The notes under the pieces: generated by a model
Told to the model about the DNA's origin: nothing
The model's database searches: none
Seen by the model: only the letters and a program-made list of their open reading frames with translations
Assembly (NCBI GenBank): GCA_016875255.1
Contig: VGRU01000113.1
Location: 1-10,770, forward strand
Reading direction: 5' to 3'
From: Deltaproteobacteria bacterium
GTDB taxonomy: Bacteria; Desulfobacterota; BSN033; UBA1163
DNA length: 10,770 nt
In this document: positions 1 to 5,611 of the stretch, one piece after another
Numbering within the stretch: position 1 is the first letter of the stretch
Layout of the letters: each line of letters starts with the position of its first letter
Program-made: the position numbers and the translations under genes

Positions 1-1
1 A

Positions 2-112
2 GTGGTCGCTCCGGAAGGATGCATTGATCCGGAAAAATTCCTTACCGCCTTAATCCAGAGAGGCGCCAAAATCCATCAAACGGAAACGATCAGTTCCATA
101 ATGGCAATTTAA
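2..112 (+). CDS. C-terminal end of an unidentified gene (5'-truncated by window edge)
   Basis: Frame 2 is open from the window edge to a TAA at 110-112 and gives 36 residues, beginning VVAPEGCIDPEKF and ending SSIMAI. The reading has a protein-like composition and runs in the direction of the following genes. It stops before the repeat-bearing spacer at 113-341. I do not recognise the family from so short a tail. It contains one cysteine and no membrane segment or metal motif. It could belong to the same metabolic cluster as the class III aminotransferase downstream, but the 229-bp spacer with a MITE-like element makes co-transcription uncertain. Confidence 0.55.
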   Translation: MVAPEGCIDPEKFLTALIQRGAKIHQTETISSIMAI

Positions 113-163
113 CTTTGGATTTGATATATGAACAGTCACAAAATGGTAAAGAAATCTATTTGT

Positions 164-303
164 AAAATCCCTCCTAACCTCCCTTTTCCAATCCGCCAGA
201 GGCGGATCCGCCTTTGGCGGAAGGGAGGAATTACCCCTCTTATAACCCCCCTCTATTCCCCCCTTAAATTAAGGGGGGAGGAAGGGGGGTTACGGGAGAT
301 TTT
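164..303. repeat. MITE-like palindromic intergenic element, copy 1
   Basis: This is a 140-bp non-coding element bounded by imperfect terminal inverted repeats. AAAATCCCTCCTAACC (164-179) matches the reverse complement of 288-303 at 13 of 16 positions. Inside are a near-perfect 30-bp palindrome at 192-221 (two CCGCC/GGCGG arms around GGATCC, one mispaired position), flanked by CCTCCCTT (178-185) pairing with AAGGGAGG (221-228), and a second palindrome CCCCCCTTAA-a-TTAAGGGGGG at 258-278. It ends about 38 bp before the aminotransferase start. A 75-codon ORF through it (128-355) is rich in Pro, Arg and Gly and is a translation of the repeat, not a gene. No transposase is present. Confidence 0.75.
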
Positions 304-341
304 CCAATGGTTATGTCAATTCAATTCTGAGGAGAATCGCT

Positions 342-1604
342 ATGAAAGAAGCTAAGAAACTGAATATCACGAAAAGTCTGGAACTTTTCGAACAGGGAAA
401 GAAATTGGTTCCCGGGGGAGTCCTGGGCGCTCGAAAACCGAGCGATTTTATCGAAGGCGAATACCCCATCTATCTCGAATATGGCAAGGGCTGCCGATTA
501 ACCGACGTGGATGGAAATGAATACATTGACTTCCTCTGTGGCTATGGACCGATCATCCTGGGCTATCGGGAAGAAGAGGTGGATGAAGCAGTGGTGAGGC
601 AAATTAGAGACAAAGGCTTCTGCTTCACACTCACACAGAGGTATCAGAATGAGCTTGCAAGAAAACTGAAGGAACTCGTCCCCTGCTCCGAGATGTCCAT
701 CTTTTTAAAGACCGGCTCCGATGCCACGACCGCGAGCATCCGCATTGCGAGGGCCTATACGAACCGGATCAAAGTGATGCGCTGTGGCTACCACGGCTGG
801 CATGACTGGTGCGTTGAGATGAAAGGGGGCATCCCTGCAAAGTTTTACGAGGATGTGTATGAATTTCGTTACAACAACCTCAATCAGCTCGAGGAGTTGA
901 TGGCACAATATGGCGATCAAACCGCTGCCATCATTATGACCCCCTTCGGCCACCCCCTCCATCAAAAGATGGAAGAACCCAAACCCGGGTTTCTCAAGGG
1001 TGTCAGAGAACTCGCTACCCAATACGGCGCCGTTTTGGTCTTCGATGAAATCCGCACCGGGTTCAGGTTCCGGATGGGCGGGGCGCAGGAACTCTACGGA
1101 GTGACTCCTGACCTGGCCGTCCTTGGAAAAGGCATGGCCAACGGATATGCCATCAGTGTTGTGACCGGAAAGGCTGAAGTGATGATGGCTGCGGCACAGA
1201 AGCTTTTTATCTCTTCGACCTTCTTCCCGAACAGTGACGGTTTTATTGCCGCGCTGAAAACGATCGAAATCCTGGAGCGTGACAACGTCGTTGCCAAGAT
1301 ATGGGAAAGGGGAGGACGTTTTCTGAAAAAAGTCCAGGACATCATTAATAAGTATAATGTCGGAGCGGAGTTAAGCGGTGTTGCCCCCATGTTTTTCATA
1401 ACCTTCAAGAAGGATGAAGCGAATACCCATAAAGCCAGACGGGACGATTTTTACACTCAGCTCATCCGTCGGGGCATCTTTTTCACCCCGCACCATCATG
1501 GATATATCTGCTACAGGCACACGGATCAGGATCTGGATCTCACGGCCAATGCGATCGATGAAGCCATGGCCTATTTAAACGAAAAATATAAAGTGAGTTT
1601 TTAG
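342..1604 (+). CDS. Class III PLP-dependent aminotransferase (glutamate-1-semialdehyde aminomutase-like)
   Basis: This 420-residue cytoplasmic protein has the fold-type I, class III aminotransferase layout. The N-terminus carries PGGVLGARKP, resembling the PGGV segment of glutamate-1-semialdehyde aminomutases, followed by LTDVDGNEYIDFLCGYGP. Phosphate-site residues TGSDATT lie at 124-130. GYHGWHD at 149-155 contacts the PLP ring, and FDEIRTGFR at 234-242 supplies the pyridine-nitrogen Asp (D235). The Schiff-base lysine is K263 in LGKGMANG. The start at 342 has a good ribosome-binding site (GAGGAG, 8 nt upstream). The C-terminal half has HHHGY near 387-391, which may help shape the substrate pocket. 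Family members transfer or shift amino groups on omega-amino acids, semialdehydes or beta-amino acids; the substrate cannot be assigned here. It is probably not the heme-pathway HemL, since it sits among unrelated amino-acid genes and departs from the HemL motif GGVNSPVR. The next gene is a VOC protein 110 bp downstream. Confidence 0.85.
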   Translation: MKEAKKLNITKSLELFEQGKKLVPGGVLGARKPSDFIEGEYPIYLEYGKGCRLTDVDGNEYIDFLCGYGPIILGYREEEVDEAVVRQIRDKGFCFTLTQRYQNELARKLKELVPCSEMSIFLKTGSDATTASIRIARAYTNRIKVMRCGYHGWHDWCVEMKGGIPAKFYEDVYEFRYNNLNQLEELMAQYGDQTAAIIMTPFGHPLHQKMEEPKPGFLKGVRELATQYGAVLVFDEIRTGFRFRMGGAQELYGVTPDLAVLGKGMANGYAISVVTGKAEVMMAAAQKLFISSTFFPNSDGFIAALKTIEILERDNVVAKIWERGGRFLKKVQDIINKYNVGAELSGVAPMFFITFKKDEANTHKARRDDFYTQLIRRGIFFTPHHHGYICYRHTDQDLDLTANAIDEAMAYLNEKYKVSF

Positions 1605-1623
1605 TAGTCTCAAACAGTATACA

Positions 1624-1703
1624 CATAACCCCACCTACCCTCCCCTTAACTTAAGGGGAGGAATTCCCCCCTCTTAATTTAAGAGGGGGGAGGGGGAGTT
1701 ACG
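1624..1703. repeat. MITE-like palindromic intergenic element, copy 2 (two tandem hairpins)
   Basis: The spacer between the class III aminotransferase and the VOC gene is almost wholly made of two perfect odd-centred palindromes. The first is CCTCCCCTTAA-c-TTAAGGGGAGG (1639-1661) and the second CCCCCCTCTTAA-t-TTAAGAGGGGGG (1666-1690). They are bracketed by diverged inverted ends, TAACCCC near 1626 and GGGGAGTTA near 1693-1701. The core CCCCTTAAnTTAAGGGG is shared with the palindrome at 258-278, so both belong to one dispersed repeat family. The VOC ribosome-binding site (GCGAGG) lies immediately after the element. The hairpins could pause or partly terminate transcription or stabilise mRNA ends, but they lack a trailing T-run. 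Confidence 0.75.
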
Positions 1704-1714
1704 CGAGGTTCCTG

Positions 1715-2137
1715 ATGAAGGTAAATAAAATTGACCACATCTGTATTGCGGTGAAGGATCTTGAGGCCGCGCGAAAAGTCTGGGAGCCCATTCTTGGAAA
1801 GCCCGAACCCGATGATCCCTATGTGGATGAGTCTGAAAAGATCAGGGTGGCTAGATACTGGCTGGGCGAAGTCGGATTCGAATTGATGGAGTCCACCACT
1901 CCGGATGGCGATGTGGCCAAATTCATCGAAAAGAGGGGCGAAGGGGTGATGGTCGTCAGCCTCAATGTGGACAACACCGAAGAGGCCATGAAGGAACTGA
2001 AGGCAAAAGGATATAAATTCATCGGCGGACCGAGATCCTTCCGGGATTGCAAATTTGCCTTCATCCATCCCAAAGAAGTCAATGGGGTGTTGCTCGAGCT
2101 GATCGACTATCCCTGGAATGAATTCAAGGAAAAATAG
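1715..2137 (+). CDS. VOC-fold protein, methylmalonyl-CoA epimerase-like, with an altered metal site
   Basis: This 140-residue protein has the paired beta-alpha-beta-beta-beta modules of the vicinal oxygen chelate (glyoxalase) superfamily. Its length and wording are close to methylmalonyl-CoA epimerase: IDHICIAVKDLEAA at 6-19 (metal-ligand H8), GFELMEST at 54-61, EKRGEGVMVVSLNVDN at 72-87, and HPKEVNGVLLELID at 118-131 (ligand E128). Methylmalonyl-CoA epimerases usually read EKRGEGxHHIxxxV at the third site. Here the two His positions are M79 and V80, so one expected metal ligand is missing. The fold is well supported, but epimerase activity is doubtful. The start is chosen for GAGG 6 nt upstream. 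The gene lies 110 bp after the class III aminotransferase in the same direction and may be co-transcribed with it; a role on a CoA ester or an amino-acid-derived keto acid is possible but not shown. Confidence 0.8.
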   Translation: MKVNKIDHICIAVKDLEAARKVWEPILGKPEPDDPYVDESEKIRVARYWLGEVGFELMESTTPDGDVAKFIEKRGEGVMVVSLNVDNTEEAMKELKAKGYKFIGGPRSFRDCKFAFIHPKEVNGVLLELIDYPWNEFKEK

Positions 2138-2159
2138 TAAAAGGCTATCGGTTTATGGA

Positions 2160-2190
2160 GGCGCCCCGATTCAAACAGGACGCCCTTTTT
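2160..2190 (+). terminator. Weak candidate intrinsic terminator after the VOC gene
   Basis: GGCGCC (2160-2165) can pair with GGaCGCC (2178-2184) as a 6-bp stem with one bulged A and a 12-nt loop, followed by CTTTTT (2185-2190) and a T-rich run. It starts 22 nt after the VOC stop codon. The stem is short and bulged, so this is a modest call; position and U-tract are the main support. Confidence 0.4.
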
Positions 2191-2247
2191 ATCTTTTAAC
2201 TGTCTAACAACTCCTAAAACCAAAAGAAATAACAAAAGAAATAACTC

Positions 2248-2275
2248 TTGACAACTTTTCTAATTATTGATATTT
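2248..2275 (+). promoter_or_regulatory. Candidate sigma-70-type promoter for trpB2
   Basis: A perfect -35 hexamer TTGACA at 2248-2253 is followed after 16 bp by GATATT (2270-2275, 4 of 6 matches to TATAAT), in an A/T-rich stretch. An alternative -10, TATTTG at 2271-2276, has the ideal 17-bp spacing but only 3 matches. The site lies about 125-150 bp upstream of the trpB2 start and after the candidate VOC terminator, implying that trpB2 has its own transcript with a leader of roughly 115 nt. Confidence 0.5.
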
Positions 2276-2332
2276 GAAGTCCTGTTTTTAAGGGTGGGGA
2301 AATAAATAAAACAGCAGTCAAGGGCCATGGAA

Positions 2333-2392
2333 AAGGAGGTGATGAAGAACAAATCCACACCTTAAAAGAACTCTTTTAACAAGAGAAGGAGG
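2333..2392 (+). promoter_or_regulatory. trpB2 leader: orphan perfect Shine-Dalgarno, short ORF, hairpin and the working RBS
   Basis: AAGGAGGTGAT at 2333-2343 matches the full 11-nt complement of the usual 16S rRNA 3' end, yet no start codon lies at a usable distance after it. A 12-codon reading frame (ATG 2327, TAA 2363-2365; MEKEVMKNKSTP) runs through it. Downstream, CTCTT (2371-2375) pairs with AAGAG (2381-2385) directly before the true trpB2 ribosome-binding site AAGGAGG (2386-2392), 6 nt from the ATG at 2399. The short ORF has no Trp codons, so classic tryptophan attenuation is not supported. It may be a ribosome standby site, a leader peptide or a remnant. Confidence 0.35.
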
Positions 2393-2398
2393 AAAATT

Positions 2399-3790
2399 AT
2401 GAAGGAATTTAAAGTTTTTCTCAGGGAAGATGAAATTCCAAAGCAATGGTATAATATTCAAGCCGATTTGCCAACTCCTCTTCAACCCCCTCTCCACCCT
2501 GGGACAGGACAGCCCATTGGCCCCCAGGACCTCGCTCCGGTCTTTCCAATGAACCTCATCGAACAGGAGGTAAGCACACAACGGTGGATCGACATTCCTC
2601 AAGAAGTGATGGAAAAACTTCTCATCTGGAGACCCACGCCTCTCCATCGCGCCTATGCCCTTGAAAAAGCGCTTGGAACACCTGCAAGGATCTACTATAA
2701 GAATGAAGGGGTGAGCCCTCCGGGAAGCCACAAACCCAATACCGCTATCGCCCAGGCTTATTACAACAAAGTCTTCGGGATCAAACGGATCAGCACCGAG
2801 ACGGGCGCCGGCCAGTGGGGAAGCGCTCTCAGCTTTGCCTGCTGTCTCTTTGGCCTGGAGTGCAAGGTCTATATGGTCAGAATCAGTTATGATCAGAAGC
2901 CCTATCGCCGTTTGATGATGAACACCTGGGGAGCCAACTGTGTTCCCAGTCCGAGCAAAGACACGAATGCCGGAAGAAAAATCCTTGAAGAAACCCCGGA
3001 TTCTCCGGGAAGCCTTGGCATCGCCATCAGTGAAGCCATTGAAGACGCTGTGACCACCAAGGACACTCGATACTCCCTGGGAAGCGTCTTGAACCATGTG
3101 ATGATGCATCAAACGATCATCGGCCTTGAAGCCAAAAAACAGCTTGAAAAATTTGGGGAGAAGAAAGTCGATGTGGTGACAGGTTGCGTAGGCGGGGGAA
3201 GCAATTTTGCCGGCCTTGCCTTTCCATTCGTTCTCGATAAGATCAATGGCGCCAATATCACGATCATTCCGGCAGAACCGACTTCCTGCCCCACGATGAC
3301 CAGAGCGCCCTTTGTCTATGATTTTGGCGATACAGCCGCCACAACCCCGCTCCTTGCCATGCATAGCCTTGGACATTCCTTCATTCCAGCTCCTATCCAT
3401 GCGGGTGGGCTAAGGTATCATGGCCTTGCCCCTCTTGTGAGTCAATTGATCATTGAGGGATTGTTGGAGCCCCGGGCTTATAATCAATTAGAGTGCTATG
3501 CCAACGCTGTCCTCTGGGCAAGAACCGAAGGAGCCATCCCCGCTCCTGAAACCAGCCACGCCATCTCCGTTGTCATTGAGGAGGCGAAGAAGGCTAAGGA
3601 AGAGGGGAAGGAGAAGGTCATCCTTCTAAATTGGAGCGGCCACGGTATCATGGATCTGGGAGGATATGAATCCTACTTCAGCGGGAAACTCGTTGACTAC
3701 GCATTACCGGAAGAAGAGATGAAAAAATCTCTTAAATCTATGGAAGGGTTGCCGATACCCCCCAAGATGAAGAAGGGGAAACCGGTTTAA
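2399..3790 (+). CDS. trpB2: TrpB2-type tryptophan synthase beta-like PLP enzyme
   Basis: This 463-residue fold-type II PLP enzyme belongs to the long TrpB2 (tryptophan synthase beta-like) branch. It has the extended N-terminal region typical of TrpB2 (to about residue 75), RPTPLHRA at 78-85, and the Schiff-base lysine K112 in GSHKPNTA. The beta-synthase glutamate is E134 in TETGAGQWG. The glycine-rich phosphate loop GGGSN is at 265-269, and WSGHG lies near the C-terminus. TrpB enzymes condense indole with serine to form tryptophan. TrpB2 members usually occur without an adjacent trpA and are thought to salvage free indole or act on related substrates. No trpA or other trp biosynthesis gene is visible here, whereas an aminotransferase and indolepyruvate oxidoreductase genes follow, consistent with indole/tryptophan salvage or catabolism. 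The AAGGAGG 6 nt before the ATG fixes the start. It appears to be monocistronic, between a candidate promoter and a strong terminator. Confidence 0.92.
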   Translation: MKEFKVFLREDEIPKQWYNIQADLPTPLQPPLHPGTGQPIGPQDLAPVFPMNLIEQEVSTQRWIDIPQEVMEKLLIWRPTPLHRAYALEKALGTPARIYYKNEGVSPPGSHKPNTAIAQAYYNKVFGIKRISTETGAGQWGSALSFACCLFGLECKVYMVRISYDQKPYRRLMMNTWGANCVPSPSKDTNAGRKILEETPDSPGSLGIAISEAIEDAVTTKDTRYSLGSVLNHVMMHQTIIGLEAKKQLEKFGEKKVDVVTGCVGGGSNFAGLAFPFVLDKINGANITIIPAEPTSCPTMTRAPFVYDFGDTAATTPLLAMHSLGHSFIPAPIHAGGLRYHGLAPLVSQLIIEGLLEPRAYNQLECYANAVLWARTEGAIPAPETSHAISVVIEEAKKAKEEGKEKVILLNWSGHGIMDLGGYESYFSGKLVDYALPEEEMKKSLKSMEGLPIPPKMKKGKPV

Positions 3791-3798
3791 TCGAAATG

Positions 3799-3834
3799 AA
3801 ATCCTACGGGCCTGCGAGGCCCGTAGGATTTTTT
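3799..3834 (+). terminator. Strong intrinsic terminator after trpB2
   Basis: A perfect 15-bp stem (3799-3813 pairing with 3817-3831) with a GCG loop is followed by a T-run through 3834, then ATTTT. It begins 9 nt after the trpB2 stop and so ends that transcript. The base of the stem is A-rich on the left and T-rich on the right, so it could also terminate transcripts coming from the right, but no - strand gene needs it here. Confidence 0.93.
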
Positions 3835-3879
3835 ATTTTCTGAGCTTGTGCTAAATTACTCAAAGCATATCGAAGAACC

Positions 3880-4152
3880 ATGATTGAAAAATATGATGCC
3901 TTGATCAACTACTGTCCTCAATTGGGCGGTGAAATCCCATTCCGATACTGCCGTACGATTAATGCGGACCTCCCATGCCGGAAAATTATAGTCTGCTGGG
4001 AATTTGGAATAGAGATATCAAAATTTTTGGCCGAACATTATTCAATGGAACAAATTCAACAAGCCTCGACGCCTCCTACCAAGACAAGGATGGACACGAT
4101 TCTCGAGCTCATAGAGAAAGCCAAAAAAGTCAAAGCGAAAACAGAGGAATAG
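3880..4152 (+). CDS. Small conserved-type four-cysteine protein of unknown function
   Basis: This 90-residue protein has no signal peptide or membrane segment. Four cysteines sit in the first 40 residues (C12, C24, C33, C39; spacing CX11CX8CX5C), in CPQLGGEIPFRYC and PCRKIIVCW. The arrangement suggests a zinc or iron-sulfur site, although the spacing is not a canonical ferredoxin or zinc-ribbon. The second half is charged and probably helical, ending KAKKVKAKTEE. I recall similar short proteins with CPRLGG...FRYC...PC.KI..CW wording in deltaproteobacteria, but cannot name a family. The ribosome-binding site is weak (GAAGA). The stop lies one base before the class I aminotransferase ATG, so the two are almost certainly co-transcribed and translationally linked; a partner or regulatory role for that enzyme is only an inference. 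A 66-codon ORF in another frame of the same stretch is a shadow. Confidence 0.7.
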   Translation: MIEKYDALINYCPQLGGEIPFRYCRTINADLPCRKIIVCWEFGIEISKFLAEHYSMEQIQQASTPPTKTRMDTILELIEKAKKVKAKTEE

Positions 4153-4153
4153 G

Positions 4154-5248
4154 ATGCTCATCTCTGATCGATTAAGTAATATCAAACCCTCCGGCGTGAG
4201 GCGGATATTTGATCTGGCCCGTCAGATGAAAGATCCCATCAATCTGAGCATTGGAGAGCCTGATTTCGATATTCCGGAACCGCTCAAAGAGGAGGGGATC
4301 GAATGGATTCGCAAAGGGTTCAATAAATATACCCCGACTCAGGGCATCCCTGAGTTGAGAGAAAAGATCAGCCTCCATTTAAAAAAGAAGAGAGTCCAGT
4401 TTGAGGAGGTGATGGTGACGGCAGGAGTAACCGGTGGTTTATTGCTGGCCAGCCTTGCCCTCATCAATCCGGACGATGAGGTCATCATCCCTGACCCCTA
4501 TTTTGTAATGTATGAATATCAGGTTCTCCTGATGGGAGGCGTTCCTGTCTTCGTGGATACCTATCCTGACTTTCGTTTGAGGGAAGAAGAGTTCATCAAG
4601 AAGATTTCAAAAAAAACCAAATTCATCATCATCAACAGTCCGAATAATCCTACCGGAGCTATTTATCCGGAAGAAGATCTCAGGATGGTCGTCAGGATTG
4701 CCCGTGAGAGGAATCTCCTCATCCTCTCGGACGACATCTATGACAGCTTTGTCTTCGATGAACCCTCCTGCCCTACGATCGGACAGCTCTATGAAAAGAC
4801 GTTGACCTTTGGGGGATTTTCAAAAGGTTGGGCCATGACCGGATGGAGATTGGGTTATGTGGCTGGTCCGAAGGAAATTCTTCAGCAGATGATCACGCTT
4901 CAACAATATACCTTTTCCAGTATCAATTCCTTTGCTCAGAAGGCCGCCCTCAAGGCATTGGACTTCAATATGGAGGATTACATCAAACAATATAAGAGAA
5001 AGAGGGACCTGATCTATGAAGGGCTGAGGGAGAAGTTTCGTGTTCAGACCCCCCAGGGGGCCTTCTATATCTTCCCCGAAGTCCCCGGAGGAGACGGAGA
5101 GGCTTTTGTGGAGAAAGCCATTCATAATAATCTCTTTATCGTCCCTGGCGGTGTCTTTTCCAAGAGGAATACGAATGTCCGGATCTCTTTTGCAGCCTCG
5201 GAGGAAACTCTCCTGAGGGGAATTGAGGTCCTCAACCGAATCGGTTAA
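4154..5248 (+). CDS. Class I/II aminotransferase, probably aromatic/aspartate type
   Basis: This 364-residue fold-type I aminotransferase of the AspC/AroAT I-gamma kind is nearly complete in length. It opens with the substrate loop SGVRRIFDLAR and NLSIGEPDFDIP (30-41). Other motifs are YTPTQGIPELRE (59-70), AGVTGG for PLP phosphate binding (90-95), and NSPNNPTG (161-168; N165 contacts PLP). SDDIYDS (192-198) supplies the ring Asp and Tyr, the PLP lysine K224 is in GGFSKGWAMTGWRLGY, and the carboxylate-binding Arg is in NVRISFA near 347. It would interconvert an amino acid and its 2-oxoacid with 2-oxoglutarate as partner. Position between trpB2 and iorAB suggests Trp, Phe or Tyr as substrates, giving arylpyruvates for IorAB; this is context, not sequence proof. 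The ribosome-binding site is AGAGG, with the start one base after the upstream Cys-protein stop. An in-frame upstream start is unlikely because of that tight junction. Confidence 0.88.
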   Translation: MLISDRLSNIKPSGVRRIFDLARQMKDPINLSIGEPDFDIPEPLKEEGIEWIRKGFNKYTPTQGIPELREKISLHLKKKRVQFEEVMVTAGVTGGLLLASLALINPDDEVIIPDPYFVMYEYQVLLMGGVPVFVDTYPDFRLREEEFIKKISKKTKFIIINSPNNPTGAIYPEEDLRMVVRIARERNLLILSDDIYDSFVFDEPSCPTIGQLYEKTLTFGGFSKGWAMTGWRLGYVAGPKEILQQMITLQQYTFSSINSFAQKAALKALDFNMEDYIKQYKRKRDLIYEGLREKFRVQTPQGAFYIFPEVPGGDGEAFVEKAIHNNLFIVPGGVFSKRNTNVRISFAASEETLLRGIEVLNRIG

Positions 5249-5251
5249 AAT

Positions 5252-5420
5252 TTTTATATAAATTGAGCGATTCTTTTTGAAATTTATTGTAGGCGAAGGC
5301 TTTAGCCTGCGGTTTCCTCTCACCCGTTGGGTGAGAATTCGTTTCGGATAAAATCACGCAACCTAAAGGGTGCGGCTACGTTTAAGATAATAAATCGCTC
5401 AATTTAGGTTTTATATAAAT
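5252..5420. repeat. Small inverted-repeat element with possible flanking direct repeats
   Basis: A perfect 14-bp inverted repeat (5259-5272 and 5393-5406, core AAATTGAGCGATT) encloses about 120 bp. Overlapping or flanking it is a 12-bp direct repeat TTTTATATAAAT (5252-5263 and 5409-5420), which could be a target-site duplication. Inside is a second pair of diverged inverted ends of the pattern GTAGnCGnAnnCTTTAGnnTGCG (5289-5311, reverse complement at 5357-5379), and a perfect 8-bp hairpin TCTCACCC-gtt-GGGTGAGA (5318-5336). No ORF is credible. The layout suggests one or two nested non-autonomous mobile elements just after the aminotransferase stop codon. The A/T-rich direct repeat could be chance. 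Confidence 0.6.
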
Positions 5421-5458
5421 GGTCTGTAGGTTAAGGTTAGAAAAAAGGGTTCCGGTGA

Positions 5459-5540
5459 CGAGGCTCGTATCGAAGCAAGAAGCTCGAAACATGAAGCTCG
5501 AGTTTCCAGCTTCCATATACGAGTTTCGATACGAGCCTCG
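5459..5540. repeat. Long nested inverted repeat (82 bp) upstream of iorA
   Basis: A perfect 16-bp inverted repeat (5459-5474, CGAGGCTCGTATCGAA, and 5525-5540) encloses a second one. GAAGCTCGAAAC (5479-5490) pairs with 5502-5513 with one mismatch, and GAAGCTCGA recurs directly at 5493-5501. The whole folds as one long interrupted hairpin with an 11-nt tip. It lies 71 bp before the iorA start and has no T-run. It may be a dispersed repeat remnant or a cis-regulatory structure; the sequence alone does not decide. Short ORFs that cross it on both strands reflect the repeat and are not genes. Confidence 0.7.
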
Positions 5541-5611
5541 ACAACGACAAACGTCAACTGTAAAAACAAATATTCGCTTCTCATTTATCGAGGCGGGGTC
5601 AGAGGGTAACA

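Noticed and set aside
128..355. 75-codon ORF before the aminotransferase
   Set aside because: It is a translation of the palindromic repeat at 164-303, overlaps the aminotransferase start and has no RBS or family resemblance.
2327..2365. Tryptophan attenuator leader peptide for trpB2
   Set aside because: The 12-codon peptide has no Trp codons and the leader shows no terminator/antiterminator pair before trpB2.
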